NCBI GenBank assembly: GCA_004553625.1
Contig: SFKX01000001.1
Location: 62,001 to 126,000, forward strand
Source: Clostridiales bacterium
Lineage (GTDB): Bacteria; Bacillota_A; Clostridia; Oscillospirales; Oscillospiraceae
Reading direction: 5' to 3'
DNA: 64,000 nucleotides
Position numbers and translations under genes: made by a program. The notes beneath the pieces were generated by a model that was not told the DNA's origin, did not search any database, and saw nothing but the letters and a program-made list of their open reading frames with translations. Below are positions 51,007-59,268 of the stretch, piece after piece (position 1 is the first letter of the stretch; the number at the start of each line of letters is the position of its first letter).

Positions 51007-51530
51007 CTTCTGCCCTCCCATTTCTCGTCGAGCTCCACGCCCCTGCCCGCGACGGAGGCTATGGCCTCAAAGACGTGGTATTGGCTTATGCAGCGGCAGT
51101 AGTTGCCGGAGAGGGCGTCGCGCACTTCCTCTTCGCTGGGGTTGGGGTTCTTGTTGAGCAGCGCCGTGGTGGTCATGATGATGCCCGGCGTGCAGAAGCC
51201 GCACTGGAAGGCGTTGTAATCCAAAAATGCCTGCTGCACCTTGGAAAGCTCGCCCGTCACGGGGTCCGCCAGGCCCTCGAGGGTGGTGATCTCCGCGCCG
51301 TCGCAGTCGGCGGTGAGCAGCATGCACGAGGGTACGGCCTCGCCGTCCTTGATGACCGTGCAGCAGCCGCAGGCGCCCTCGTCGCAGGCCCGCTTCGCTC
51401 CCGTCAGGCCGAGGCGGTCGCGCAGGGTCTCGAGCAGCGTCTCGCTGTACGGGACCTGGCCGAAGGCGCTGCCCATCGAGAACACGCGCCGGACGCCGTT
51501 GACCGTCAGAGTGGTGGTATCCACGCCCAT
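51003..51530 (-). CDS. Molybdenum hydroxylase 2Fe-2S subunit
   Basis: 175 residues from ATG 51530 (GGAGG upstream). Plant-type 2Fe-2S cluster CDEGACGCC..C at ~60-85 and the second cluster CGFCTPG...NYCRC at ~120-160, as in XdhC/CoxS small subunits. Transfers electrons from molybdopterin to FAD. First gene of the operon, with a Crp/Fnr-type palindrome about 90 bases upstream. Confidence 0.93.
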   Translation of the reverse strand: MGVDTTTLTVNGVRRVFSMGSAFGQVPYSETLLETLRDRLGLTGAKRACDEGACGCCTVIKDGEAVPSCMLLTADCDGAEITTLEGLADPVTGELSKVQQAFLDYNAFQCGFCTPGIIMTTTALLNKNPNPSEEEVRDALSGNYCRCISQYHVFEAIASVAGRGVELDEKWEGRR

Positions 51531-51618
51531 TTTTATTCCTCCTTGCCAAATTAGAGCCGGGCGCAGCGCGCCCGCTGTTACCATGATAAAACATGCCGAA
51601 ACGCCCCTCAACGGCATA

Positions 51619-51634
51619 TGTAGCCCAGACTACA
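51619..51634. promoter_or_regulatory. Candidate Crp/Fnr operator ahead of the hydroxylase operon
   Basis: TGTAG-N6-CTACA, a perfect 5-bp-arm palindrome with the 6-base spacing typical for the Crp/Fnr family. It is about 90 bases upstream of the Fe-S subunit start and also about 60 bases from the divergent TetM-like promoter. Confidence 0.65.
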
Positions 51635-51690
51635 CTAAAAGTTTATTTTTTCACGATGCCCCGCCGCGGCCGCGGATTCCGCCCCGGCTC

Positions 51691-51719
51691 TGTACAAAAG
51701 GGCGGGTATCCGGTATAAT
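51691..51719 (+). promoter_or_regulatory. Promoter of the TetM/Rae1 fusion gene
   Basis: TGTACA (51691-51696), 17 bases, TATAAT (51714-51719), 31 bases before the ATG. Confidence 0.78.
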
Positions 51720-51750
51720 CGACTCAGTACTTTTGGGAAGGTTGCGGCAG

Positions 51751-54336
51751 ATGAAGCGGTTGGTAGTCGGGATACTTGCGCATGTGGACTCGGGAAAAAC
51801 GACCCTGAGCGAGGCGCTCTTATATCGCGCGGGGGCGCTGAGGAAGCTTGGGAGGGTCGATCACCGCGACGCCTTCCTGGACACCGATACGCTCGAGCGG
51901 GCGCGGGGCATCACCATCTTCTCCAAGCTTGCCCTGCTGAACCTGCCGGACGCCGTCCTCACCCTGCTGGACACGCCGGGCCACGTGGACTTCTCCGCCG
52001 AGGCCGAGCGCGCACTGCAGGTCATGGACTGCGCCATCCTGGTCATAAGCGGCACGGACGGGGTGCAGAGCCACACGGAGACACTCTGGCGTCTGCTGGA
52101 GCGGCACCGCGTCCCGGTCTTTATTTTCATAAACAAGTCGGACCTCGCCGGGGCGGACAGGGGCCAGCGCATGGCCGAGCTGCAGAGCCGCTTCGGCGCG
52201 GCCTGCGTGGACATGCTCGCGCCCGGCGCGGCGGACGAGCTCGCCCTGTGCAGCGAGGAGCTGCTGGAGACCGTCACCTCCGGCGCCGAGCCCACGGAGG
52301 CCCAGCTCGCGGCGGCGGTCTCGCGGCGCGAGCTCTTCCCCTGCTACTTCGGCTCGGCGCTCCGGCTCGAGGGCGTGGACGCGCTGCTGGACGCCCTGCC
52401 GCGCTACTGCCCGGCCCCAGAGCCGCGCGGGGACTTCGGCGCGAGGATTTTCAAGATAAGCCGCTCGGAGGACGGGCAGCGCCTCACCTGGCTCAAGGTC
52501 ACGGGCGGCGAGCTGAAAGTCAAGGCCGAGCTCGCCTCCCGCGCCGACGCCCGCCGCGAGTGGCGCGGCAAGGCGGACCAGCTCCGGCTCTATTCCGGGG
52601 CGAAGTTCCAGCTCATCGGCTCCGCGGAGCCCGGGACGGTCTGCGCCCTCACCGGCCTGGCGGACACCTACCCGGGCGAGGGCCTTGGCTTCGAGCCGGA
52701 CGCCGAGGCCCCCTCGCTCGAGCCGGTCCTGCGCTACCGGGTCATCCCGCCCCGGGGCGCGGACGTCCACGCCCTGCTCCTGCGGCTCCGCGAGCTCGAG
52801 CAGGAGGACCCGACTCTGCGCGTCGTCTGGGACGAGCGCCTGGGCGCCGCCTTTTTGCAGCTCATGGGCGAGGTGCAGCTCGAGGTCCTGCAGAGCCTCA
52901 TAGAGCGCCGCTTCGGCCTGGAGCTCGGCTTCGACGAGGGCGGCATCCTCTATAAGGAGACTATAAGCGCCGCCGTGGAGGGCGCGGGCCACTACGAGCC
53001 GCTCCGGCACTACGCCGAGGTACACCTCCTGCTCGAGCCCGGCGAGCCGGGCAGCGGCGTGCAGCTCGCCTCCGACTGCCGCGAGGACGAGCTTGCGCTC
53101 AACTGGCAGCGCCTCATCCTCACCCACCTGGCCGAGAAAACGCACCTCGGCACCCTCACCGGCTCGCCGCTGACTGACGTCCGGATAACGCTCCGCTCCG
53201 GCCGCGCCCACCCCAAACACACCGAGGGCGGGGACTTCCGCCAGGCGACCTACAGGGCCGTGCGCCAGGGTCTGCGGTCCGCGCAGGTCCGGGGCGAGTG
53301 CGTGCTGCTGGAGCCCTGGTACGAGTTCACGCTGCGCCTGCCGCAGGAGTCGGTGGGCCGCGCGCTGGCGGATATGCCCCGGCTCTGCGCCTCCTTCTCC
53401 CCGCCCGAGACCGAGGGCGAGACGGCCGTCATAACGGGCCGCGCCCCGGTCTCCGAGCTGCGCGGCTACGCCCGTGAGCTCGCCGCCTATACGCGCGGGC
53501 GAGGCCAGCTGAGCTGTATACCCGGGGGCTACGCCCCCTGCCACAACGCAGAAGCCGTCGTCGCCGCCTCCGGCTACGACCCGGACGCGGACACGCAGAA
53601 TTCCGCGGACTCCGTATTCTGCAGCCACGGCGCGGGCGTGCTGGTCCGCTGGGACGAGGCCCCGGCGCACATGCACCTGCCGAGCATCTTCGCGCGGGAG
53701 CACAGGGCCGAGCGCGAGCCGCCCGAATCCCGCGCCGCCGCCTACCGGAACATGCTCGCCTCGGACAAGGAGCTCATGGCCATCTTCGAGCGCACCTACG
53801 GCCCCGTGCGGCGGGACCCCGTCCAGGCCATGCGCAGCGTCAAAAAAACCGAGCCCTCCGCCGCCGTGCGCAGACCGCAGAAGCCCCGGACCGAAGGACC
53901 GGAACACCTGCTCGTGGACGGCTACAACGTCATCTTCTCCTGGGACAGCCTGCGCGAGATAGCCGAGGGCAGTATGGACGCCGCCAGGCACAAGCTCATG
54001 GATATCCTCTGCAACTACGCCGGCTACAGGCGCATCGTCCCCATCCTGGTCTTTGACGCCTACAAGGTCAAGGGCGCGGAGCGCGAGGTTGAAAAATACC
54101 ACAACCTCTACGTCGTCTACACCAAAGAGGCCGAGACCGCCGATATGTACATCGAAAAGACCACGCACGAGATCGCCAAAAAATACAGCACCCGCGTCGT
54201 CACCTCGGACACGACGGAACAGCTCATAATCCTCGGCGCGGGCGCGATGAGGATAAGCTCCCAGGCCTTTGAGGAGGAGGTCCGCGCCGTCGAGGCCGAG
54301 ATACGCCGCTACCTCGCCGCGCAGGACAAGTCCTGA
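51751..54336 (+). CDS. TetM-like ribosomal GTPase fused to a YacP/Rae1-type NYN nuclease
   Basis: 861 residues. Residues 1-~640 are a TetM/EF-G-type translational GTPase: AHVDSGKTTLSEAL (G1), RGITIFS (G2), DTPGHVDFSAEAERAL (G3), NKSD (G4), then EF-G-like domains II-V. After a linker (~650-715, KKTEPSAAVRRPQKP) comes an NYN/PIN-fold domain ~718-855: HLLVDGYNVIFSW (D723), VFDAYKVKG, VYTKEAETADMYIE and VVTSDTTEQL, as in YacP/Rae1, the ribosome-associated endoribonuclease. ATG 51751 lies behind a good promoter; a longer frame upstream is antisense to the hydroxylase gene. Classical TetM has ~640 residues. Tetracycline resistance is not implied. Confidence 0.88.
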   Translation: MKRLVVGILAHVDSGKTTLSEALLYRAGALRKLGRVDHRDAFLDTDTLERARGITIFSKLALLNLPDAVLTLLDTPGHVDFSAEAERALQVMDCAILVISGTDGVQSHTETLWRLLERHRVPVFIFINKSDLAGADRGQRMAELQSRFGAACVDMLAPGAADELALCSEELLETVTSGAEPTEAQLAAAVSRRELFPCYFGSALRLEGVDALLDALPRYCPAPEPRGDFGARIFKISRSEDGQRLTWLKVTGGELKVKAELASRADARREWRGKADQLRLYSGAKFQLIGSAEPGTVCALTGLADTYPGEGLGFEPDAEAPSLEPVLRYRVIPPRGADVHALLLRLRELEQEDPTLRVVWDERLGAAFLQLMGEVQLEVLQSLIERRFGLELGFDEGGILYKETISAAVEGAGHYEPLRHYAEVHLLLEPGEPGSGVQLASDCREDELALNWQRLILTHLAEKTHLGTLTGSPLTDVRITLRSGRAHPKHTEGGDFRQATYRAVRQGLRSAQVRGECVLLEPWYEFTLRLPQESVGRALADMPRLCASFSPPETEGETAVITGRAPVSELRGYARELAAYTRGRGQLSCIPGGYAPCHNAEAVVAASGYDPDADTQNSADSVFCSHGAGVLVRWDEAPAHMHLPSIFAREHRAEREPPESRAAAYRNMLASDKELMAIFERTYGPVRRDPVQAMRSVKKTEPSAAVRRPQKPRTEGPEHLLVDGYNVIFSWDSLREIAEGSMDAARHKLMDILCNYAGYRRIVPILVFDAYKVKGAEREVEKYHNLYVVYTKEAETADMYIEKTTHEIAKKYSTRVVTSDTTEQLIILGAGAMRISSQAFEEEVRAVEAEIRRYLAAQDKS

Positions 54337-54348
54337 ACGCGCCGGGCC

Positions 54349-54376
54349 TTGCCCTTCCCGATTTCTCTGATATAAT
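54349..54376 (+). promoter_or_regulatory. Promoter of the CBS-domain gene
   Basis: TTGCCC (54349-54354), 16 bases, TATAAT (54371-54376). Confidence 0.72.
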
Positions 54377-54408
54377 GTAAGCAAAGAGCACGCTTACGGA
54401 GGTAAAAT

Positions 54409-54825
54409 ATGAATATTGCAAAGCTCATGATCCCCAAGGTCTCCACCGCGTTCCTGCACGAAAACGACACGGTGCGTCAGGGGCTGGAGCGCTTCACCAT
54501 CCACGGCTACACGGCCATCCCCGTCCTCAACGAGCGGGAACAGTACATAGGCAGCGTCACTGAGGGCGACTTCCTGCGCCACCTGCTCATGACCGGCAGC
54601 ACGGACCTCAAAGCCCAGGAGCAATACCGCATCAGCGGCATCGTCCGGCGCGACTTCTGCCCCGCCCTGCCCATAGACGCCGCCTCCGAAGAGGTCGTCT
54701 CCGCCACGCTGAACCAGAACTTCGTCCCCATCGTGGACGGCCGCGGCACGCTCTGCGGCATCCTGACCCGTAAGCGGGTCATCGAATACCTTGCGCAAAA
54801 ATGCAGTTCTATCCGTGAGGAGTGA
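54409..54825 (+). CDS. CBS-domain pair protein
   Basis: 138 residues made of two CBS domains: ~5-60 (MIPKVSTAFLHENDTVRQGL, GYTAIPVLNEREQYIGSVTEGD) and ~78-130 (EVVSATLNQNFVPIVDGRG, LCGILTRKRVIEYL). Such stand-alone pairs bind adenosine nucleotides and regulate a partner. ATG 54409 has GGAGGT upstream. The aminotransferase gene starts four bases after the stop, so the two are co-transcribed. Confidence 0.92.
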   Translation: MNIAKLMIPKVSTAFLHENDTVRQGLERFTIHGYTAIPVLNEREQYIGSVTEGDFLRHLLMTGSTDLKAQEQYRISGIVRRDFCPALPIDAASEEVVSATLNQNFVPIVDGRGTLCGILTRKRVIEYLAQKCSSIREE

Positions 54826-54829
54826 ATAT

Positions 54830-56050
54830 ATGTACAACTTCGACGAGATCATCGACCGCAGGCACACCAACGCCATGAACACGGACGGCTTCCGCCAGTA
54901 CATCTTCCACGCCGACGAGAACATGGTCTTTCCCTACAAGGACGAGGAGTTCATCCGCATGTGGGTGGCGGATATGGAGTTCGCCACACCGGACGTCGTC
55001 ATAGACGCCATCCGCCGGAGGCTCGACAGGCGCATCTTCGGCTATACGCGCGTCTCCGACCCGGGCTACTACGAGGCCTTCTCCGCCTGGTGCCGCAGGC
55101 GCTACGGCTGGGACTTCCCCAAGGAAGAGCTCGTCATGTCGAACGGAGTCATCCCCGCGCTCTTCGAGCTTGTTGAATACATATGCAAGCCGGATGAAAA
55201 GGTCCTCTTCCTCACCCCCTCCTACGCCTACTTCAAGCACGCCGCGGACCACAGCGGGCGCGCCTATGTCTGCTCGGACCTCATAAACTCCGACGGATAC
55301 TACAGCATAGACTGGGAGGACCTCGAGCGCCGCTGTGCCGACGAAAAGACCAGGCTCTTCATCCACTGCGACCCGCACAACCCCAGCGGCCGGGTCTGGA
55401 CGCCCCAGGAGCTCCAGAGGCTCGCCGGCATACTCGAAAAGCACGATATGTGGGTCATCTCGGACGAGATACACTGCGACCTGCTGCGCCGCGGCCAGGT
55501 CCACACGCCCCTGGGCAAGGTCATGCCGGGATACAAAAAGCTCGTCACCTGCATGGCGCCGAGCAAGACCTTCAACCTCGCGGGGCTGATGCTCTCGAAC
55601 ATCATCATCCGGGATGAGGGCCTGCGCGCCGTCTGGATGGACCGGCACTACAATTTCGACAACCCCCTGAGCGTCGCCGCGGCCCAGGCCGCCTACGAAA
55701 AGGGCGAGCCCTGGCTGCTTGAGCTCCAGGAATACCTGGACGACAACTTCGACTTTGTCGGCAAGTACCTGGCCGAGCACCTGCCCCGGGCGCGCTACCG
55801 GGTCTCGGAGGCGACCTACCTCGCCTGGGTGGACCTGGGAGAGTACTTCCGGCCGGAGGAGGACCTGCCCATGTTCTTCGCCTACCGCGCCGGGGTCCTG
55901 CTCGAGGGCGGGGACATGTTCGTGCAGAACTCGGACTGCTTCATCCGCCTGAACCTGGCCTGCCCCAGGGCCACGCTGGAGGAGGGTCTGCGCCGCATCT
56001 GCGAGGCCGTGAACGAAAAACACCCCGAGCCCTACCTGGGCGAGAACTGA
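54830..56050 (+). CDS. PatB/MalY-family PLP-dependent aminotransferase or C-S lyase
   Basis: 406 residues; fold-type I PLP enzyme. Key pieces: WVADMEFATPDVV, PSYAYFKHAADHSGR, HCDPHNPSGRVW, DEIHCDLL, and the PLP lysine K246 in APSKTFNLAGL; the C-terminal arginine is in FIRLNLACPR. MalY/PatB proteins cleave cystathionine or related C-S bonds; which of these activities it has cannot be read. GAGGAG precedes ATG 54830. Closed by a terminator. Confidence 0.92.
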   Translation: MYNFDEIIDRRHTNAMNTDGFRQYIFHADENMVFPYKDEEFIRMWVADMEFATPDVVIDAIRRRLDRRIFGYTRVSDPGYYEAFSAWCRRRYGWDFPKEELVMSNGVIPALFELVEYICKPDEKVLFLTPSYAYFKHAADHSGRAYVCSDLINSDGYYSIDWEDLERRCADEKTRLFIHCDPHNPSGRVWTPQELQRLAGILEKHDMWVISDEIHCDLLRRGQVHTPLGKVMPGYKKLVTCMAPSKTFNLAGLMLSNIIIRDEGLRAVWMDRHYNFDNPLSVAAAQAAYEKGEPWLLELQEYLDDNFDFVGKYLAEHLPRARYRVSEATYLAWVDLGEYFRPEEDLPMFFAYRAGVLLEGGDMFVQNSDCFIRLNLACPRATLEEGLRRICEAVNEKHPEPYLGEN

Positions 56051-56064
56051 GCCAAAACAAAAAG

Positions 56065-56100
56065 CGGACGGGAAGCGGAATGCTTCCCGTCCGTATTCTT
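56065..56100. terminator. Bidirectional terminator between convergent genes
   Basis: CGGACGGGAAGC (56065-56076), loop GGAAT, GCTTCCCGTCCG (56082-56093), T-rich on both sides. Serves the aminotransferase and the LuxR gene. Confidence 0.88.
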
Positions 56101-56109
56101 TTCCGCGCC

Positions 56110-58461
56110 TCAGATGAGGCGGAGCTTTTCGGCGGCGGTCTTGGCCTCGCCCCTGCGGCTGACGTTCAGCTTCACGAGGATGTGGCTGACGTGTACCTTC
56201 ACCGTTGCCAGCTTTATACCCAGGGCCTCGCCTATCTCGGCGTTGCTCTTGTCCGCGCAGATGAGCCGGAGCACCTGGCGCTCCGTCGCGGAGAGCGGCC
56301 CCGTCATCTTCCGGCGCGGGCGGAGGAAGTCCGGGTAGTACACAGCCTGCTGCTTGAGCCCTTCGGTGAGCTCGTTCAGGAACTGCGCGTCCTTGTTCCA
56401 GCCGCAGCCCTCCACCAGAGGCAGGACCGCCGCGCCGTACTGCGTCACCGGGCGGATGAAGCGGAACTCATAGGCCGTGTCCAGCGCCGTATCCAGCTCG
56501 CGGCGCCAGCCGGGGTCCTTCTGACGCCAGCGCGCCACTGCCCGCAGCAGGTGCAGGCTTATGCTGTCCAGGTAGCGCGAACAGGCCTCGCAATAGGGCT
56601 CCAGCGGCGCAAGGGTGAGCAGAGCGGCGTCCTCGTCGCCCAGCATCAGCTCTGCCATCGCCTGGGTGATATACTGGTAGCGCTTCATCAGTCTCAGCCG
56701 CTGCGGGTCCTTCGGCGCCTTCTCGCGGTGCCAGGTGTCCACCTCCGTGTCGTCCCCGAGGTACATGTCCGCCCGGCAGAGCATGGCGTCCAGATTCGGC
56801 AGGAAACGGGTCATCTCCTCCGCCTCATAGCGGCTCCGGAGCGTCAGGAGGGTCTGCTTTGCGTCGCCTGCGCGGCCGGAGTCTATCTGAGTCCGGGCCA
56901 GAAGACCCAGCACCGCAAACTCTATGTCCGGCGTCCCGTCCCGGCGTATCCGGCTCAGCTTGGACATGAGCGAGAGCATCCTGTCCTTGACGTTTTCGCC
57001 CTTTTCAAACTTGCTCTCCGCCATCGCACAGTCCGCCAGGCACACGCCGTCCCGGCCCAGTACCGTCTCCACCGGGACCTTGAGCGTCTTATACAGCAGG
57101 TCGTCCTTCCGGCTCCAGGGCGAGAAGTCCTTCCCGCCGTTCATCAGGCTGGGCAGGCAGCTCGTCACCGAAAACGAGGGCAGCTTTATCTCCTTTGCCT
57201 TGAGCAGACGGAAAGCCTTGGGGAAGGTGTCCAGCATCCCCTCAACGCTCCGCTGCGGCAGGGCCAGGTCCAGCCAGGCCAGCCGGCTGCGCGCCTCACG
57301 CGCCGCCATGTCCGAGCGGCGCCGGCTGGAGGCGAAGTCGCTCAGCGCCCCGTACCAGCGCTCCGAGCCCTCGTAGTCCATGCACATCGCGTCCAGCATG
57401 CTCATCGCCTGGATGAGCACGGGCGACGAGAGTATCTCCCGCTCCGGAAGCATCCTGTAATAGGGCTCCATCTCGTCGTAGTGGCCGAGTCCGGGGTGCA
57501 GCTCCGAGTTGCGCACCAGCAGCTCGGAGATCTTGCCCGAATCCCCGCTCCGGCTGTAACATTCGAGCGCGCGGTCATAGTCCTCGTTCAGCTCGTAGTA
57601 GAGCCCGCCCCGGGCGTAGAGCGCGCGCAGCCTGGCCTCGTCCTGCTCCCTTTCCAGCTTCCAGAGCAGATAGCGCCGGAAGATGGGCCAATAGCTATAG
57701 GAGTCTATCCGCTCCGGACGCAGGGCGGAGGTCTCCGCCTGGAACTGCTCCAGCAGCTCGCCCGCGCGGCTGTTCCCGCTCACTATCCGCGCAAGCTCCG
57801 GGCCGAATGGCTCAAAGGGCGCCAGCTCCATCGCCAGGCGCCGCGTCTCCAGGTCCATACGGCTGAACACCAGTTCGTCAAAATGCGAATACATCTCGCG
57901 CCGGATGACATCCGTCAGGGCGCTGCTATACTTCTCCCCTGCCGCGAGATGCCTCGCCAGCAGGCTCAGCGGCAGCGCGCAGCCGCGCGACTCTATGTGT
58001 ATCGCCGTGAGCTCCGTATCGCTCACGGCTATCCCGTTCTGCGCAAGCAGCCGGTCCACTCCGTCCCTGTCCAGCGCGAGGTCCCATGGCCCGAGCACCG
58101 TCAGCACTCCGGCCAGCTGGAAGGGCAGCAGCCAGCCGGGCATCGTGCCGCGCGTCAGCAGGACGAACTTCTTTTCCGGGTTCTCACGTATCGCCGCGCA
58201 CAGGGCCTCCTGCTCGGCGGAGTCCTTCAGCCACTGGAGGTCGTCCACCAGCAGCACGTCCCACTTGCCGCCCGGCGCGGGCAGGCTGAGTTCCGGGTCC
58301 TCCGCCGAGATCGCGCAGACCCTCTTCCCCGCCAGCAGCGCCCGCGCGGACGCCGTCTTGCCGAAGCCGCAGGGCGCGCTGAACAAAACCGCCCGCCCCT
58401 TTCTCATCGCCGCTTCGAACCGGCGCGCAAGCGACGTAGTGAGGATTACACATTCTTCCAC
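56110..58461 (-). CDS. Large ATP-binding LuxR-family (LAL/MalT-type) regulator
   Basis: 783 residues from GTG 58461 (AAGGGGA upstream). Walker A SAPCGFGKTAS (~28-38), Walker B VLLVDDLQWL (~68-77), winged-helix and a long TPR-like helical region (~270-690), and a C-terminal LuxR helix-turn-helix (~717-775, LSATERQVLRLICADKSNAEIGE, LATVKVHVSHILVKL). Typical LAL proteins are 800-950 residues, so this is a compact member. Target genes are not evident; neighbours are unrelated and it is monocistronic. Confidence 0.92.
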   Translation of the reverse strand: MEECVILTTSLARRFEAAMRKGRAVLFSAPCGFGKTASARALLAGKRVCAISAEDPELSLPAPGGKWDVLLVDDLQWLKDSAEQEALCAAIRENPEKKFVLLTRGTMPGWLLPFQLAGVLTVLGPWDLALDRDGVDRLLAQNGIAVSDTELTAIHIESRGCALPLSLLARHLAAGEKYSSALTDVIRREMYSHFDELVFSRMDLETRRLAMELAPFEPFGPELARIVSGNSRAGELLEQFQAETSALRPERIDSYSYWPIFRRYLLWKLEREQDEARLRALYARGGLYYELNEDYDRALECYSRSGDSGKISELLVRNSELHPGLGHYDEMEPYYRMLPEREILSSPVLIQAMSMLDAMCMDYEGSERWYGALSDFASSRRRSDMAAREARSRLAWLDLALPQRSVEGMLDTFPKAFRLLKAKEIKLPSFSVTSCLPSLMNGGKDFSPWSRKDDLLYKTLKVPVETVLGRDGVCLADCAMAESKFEKGENVKDRMLSLMSKLSRIRRDGTPDIEFAVLGLLARTQIDSGRAGDAKQTLLTLRSRYEAEEMTRFLPNLDAMLCRADMYLGDDTEVDTWHREKAPKDPQRLRLMKRYQYITQAMAELMLGDEDAALLTLAPLEPYCEACSRYLDSISLHLLRAVARWRQKDPGWRRELDTALDTAYEFRFIRPVTQYGAAVLPLVEGCGWNKDAQFLNELTEGLKQQAVYYPDFLRPRRKMTGPLSATERQVLRLICADKSNAEIGEALGIKLATVKVHVSHILVKLNVSRRGEAKTAAEKLRLI

Positions 58462-58566
58462 CGGAGATTTCCCCTTTCGTTCGCAGGTCTCCCCGATATC
58501 TTAACACAGCCCCGATAATTTGTGAACACCCCGCCGGCGCTTCCGGCCTAATACTCAAGATTCACA

Positions 58567-58595
58567 TTGAAATATGCTCAATATTATGCTAACAT
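58567..58595 (+). promoter_or_regulatory. Promoter of the toxin-antitoxin operon
   Basis: TTGAAA (58567-58572), 17 bases, TAACAT (58590-58595). A short direct repeat of TATGCT within the spacer could bind the antitoxin. Confidence 0.6.
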
Positions 58596-58616
58596 TTCCG
58601 CAGGGAGGTGGTCCTT

Positions 58617-58889
58617 ATGCCGAGCATACGGCCTATATCGGACCTGCGCAACAGCGCGAGCGAGATCTCGGACTTCTGCCGGAGGACGCGGGAGCCGGTT
58701 TTCATCACGCGGAACGGGGCCGGGGACATGGTGGTCCTGAGCATTGAGGAATACGAGCGGCGCATGGCGCTCATCGAGCTCTACGGCAAGCTGGCGGAGG
58801 CCGAGGCGGAGACTGCCTCCGGCGGGCCGAGCAGCGAGCTGAGCTCGGTCCTGCGGGCGCTGAGGGAGGGCGTGCATGGAACGCTATGA
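58617..58889 (+). CDS. Phd/YefM-type antitoxin
   Basis: 90 residues from ATG 58617 (GGAGGTGG upstream). N-terminal Phd/YefM DNA-binding domain: IRPISDLRNSASEISDFCRR, EPVFITRNGAGDMVVLSIEEYE. The C-terminal ~40 residues (rich in Ala, Glu and Ser) would wrap the toxin. It overlaps the toxin gene by 14 bases. Autoregulation of the operon is expected for the family. Confidence 0.9.
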   Translation: MPSIRPISDLRNSASEISDFCRRTREPVFITRNGAGDMVVLSIEEYERRMALIELYGKLAEAEAETASGGPSSELSSVLRALREGVHGTL

Positions 58890-59178
58890 GGTCCGGCTCT
58901 GCCCCGCCGCCGTCCGGGACCTGGAAGAGCTGGTCCGGCGGCTGGACAGGCTCTCTCCGCCCGCCGCGCTGCGCAGCTACGACTTTATCGCGGAGCAGAT
59001 GCGCAGTTTGGCCCTGATGCCGGAGCGCTGCCCGCGGCCGCGGGACCTTGCGCTGCGCGCCCGGGGCTACCGCTGCCTGCGCGCGGAGGGCTGCCTGGTG
59101 TTTTTCGTCCTCTCGGGCGGGGAGGTGCAGGTCCGCCGCGTCCTGCACGAAAAGCCGGAATATGCCGCCCTGCTCTAG
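58876..59178 (+). CDS. RelE/ParE-family toxin
   Basis: 100 residues with the compact RelE/ParE fold: YEVRLCPAAVRDLEELVRRL, LMPERCPRPRDLALRARGYRCLRA, FVLSGGEVQVRRVLHEK. Start GTG/ATG 58876 overlaps the antitoxin. Family members cut mRNA in the ribosomal A site or poison gyrase; the last residues (HEKPEYAAL) resemble the RelE end, but which activity applies is not certain. Confidence 0.88.
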   Translation: MERYEVRLCPAAVRDLEELVRRLDRLSPPAALRSYDFIAEQMRSLALMPERCPRPRDLALRARGYRCLRAEGCLVFFVLSGGEVQVRRVLHEKPEYAALL

Positions 59179-59208
59179 CGGTTTCGGGAACATTCGCGGC
59201 GCTTTCTC

Positions 59209-59237
59209 TGTCCAAGCGGTGTGACCCGTGGTATAAT
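59209..59237 (+). promoter_or_regulatory. Promoter of the DUF3298-like lipoprotein
   Basis: TGTCCA (59209-59214), 17 bases, TATAAT (59232-59237). The -10 is perfect, the -35 weak. Confidence 0.6.
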
Positions 59238-59268
59238 ATGTATCGAACGATTTCAGGAGGTGCTTGCC

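Noticed and set aside
51241..51750. 170-codon upstream extension of the TetM-like protein
   Set aside because: It overlaps the Fe-S subunit gene and the promoter TGTACA-17-TATAAT; MKRLVVGILAHVDSGKTT is the family start.
51751..54336. Annotation as a tetracycline resistance gene
   Set aside because: The GTPase region is TetM-like, but the fusion to a nuclease and the chromosomal setting do not support calling it a resistance determinant.
51820..54384. 854-codon minus-strand open frame
   Set aside because: Antisense to the TetM/Rae1 fusion, which has clear G motifs; the shadow has no recognisable domain.
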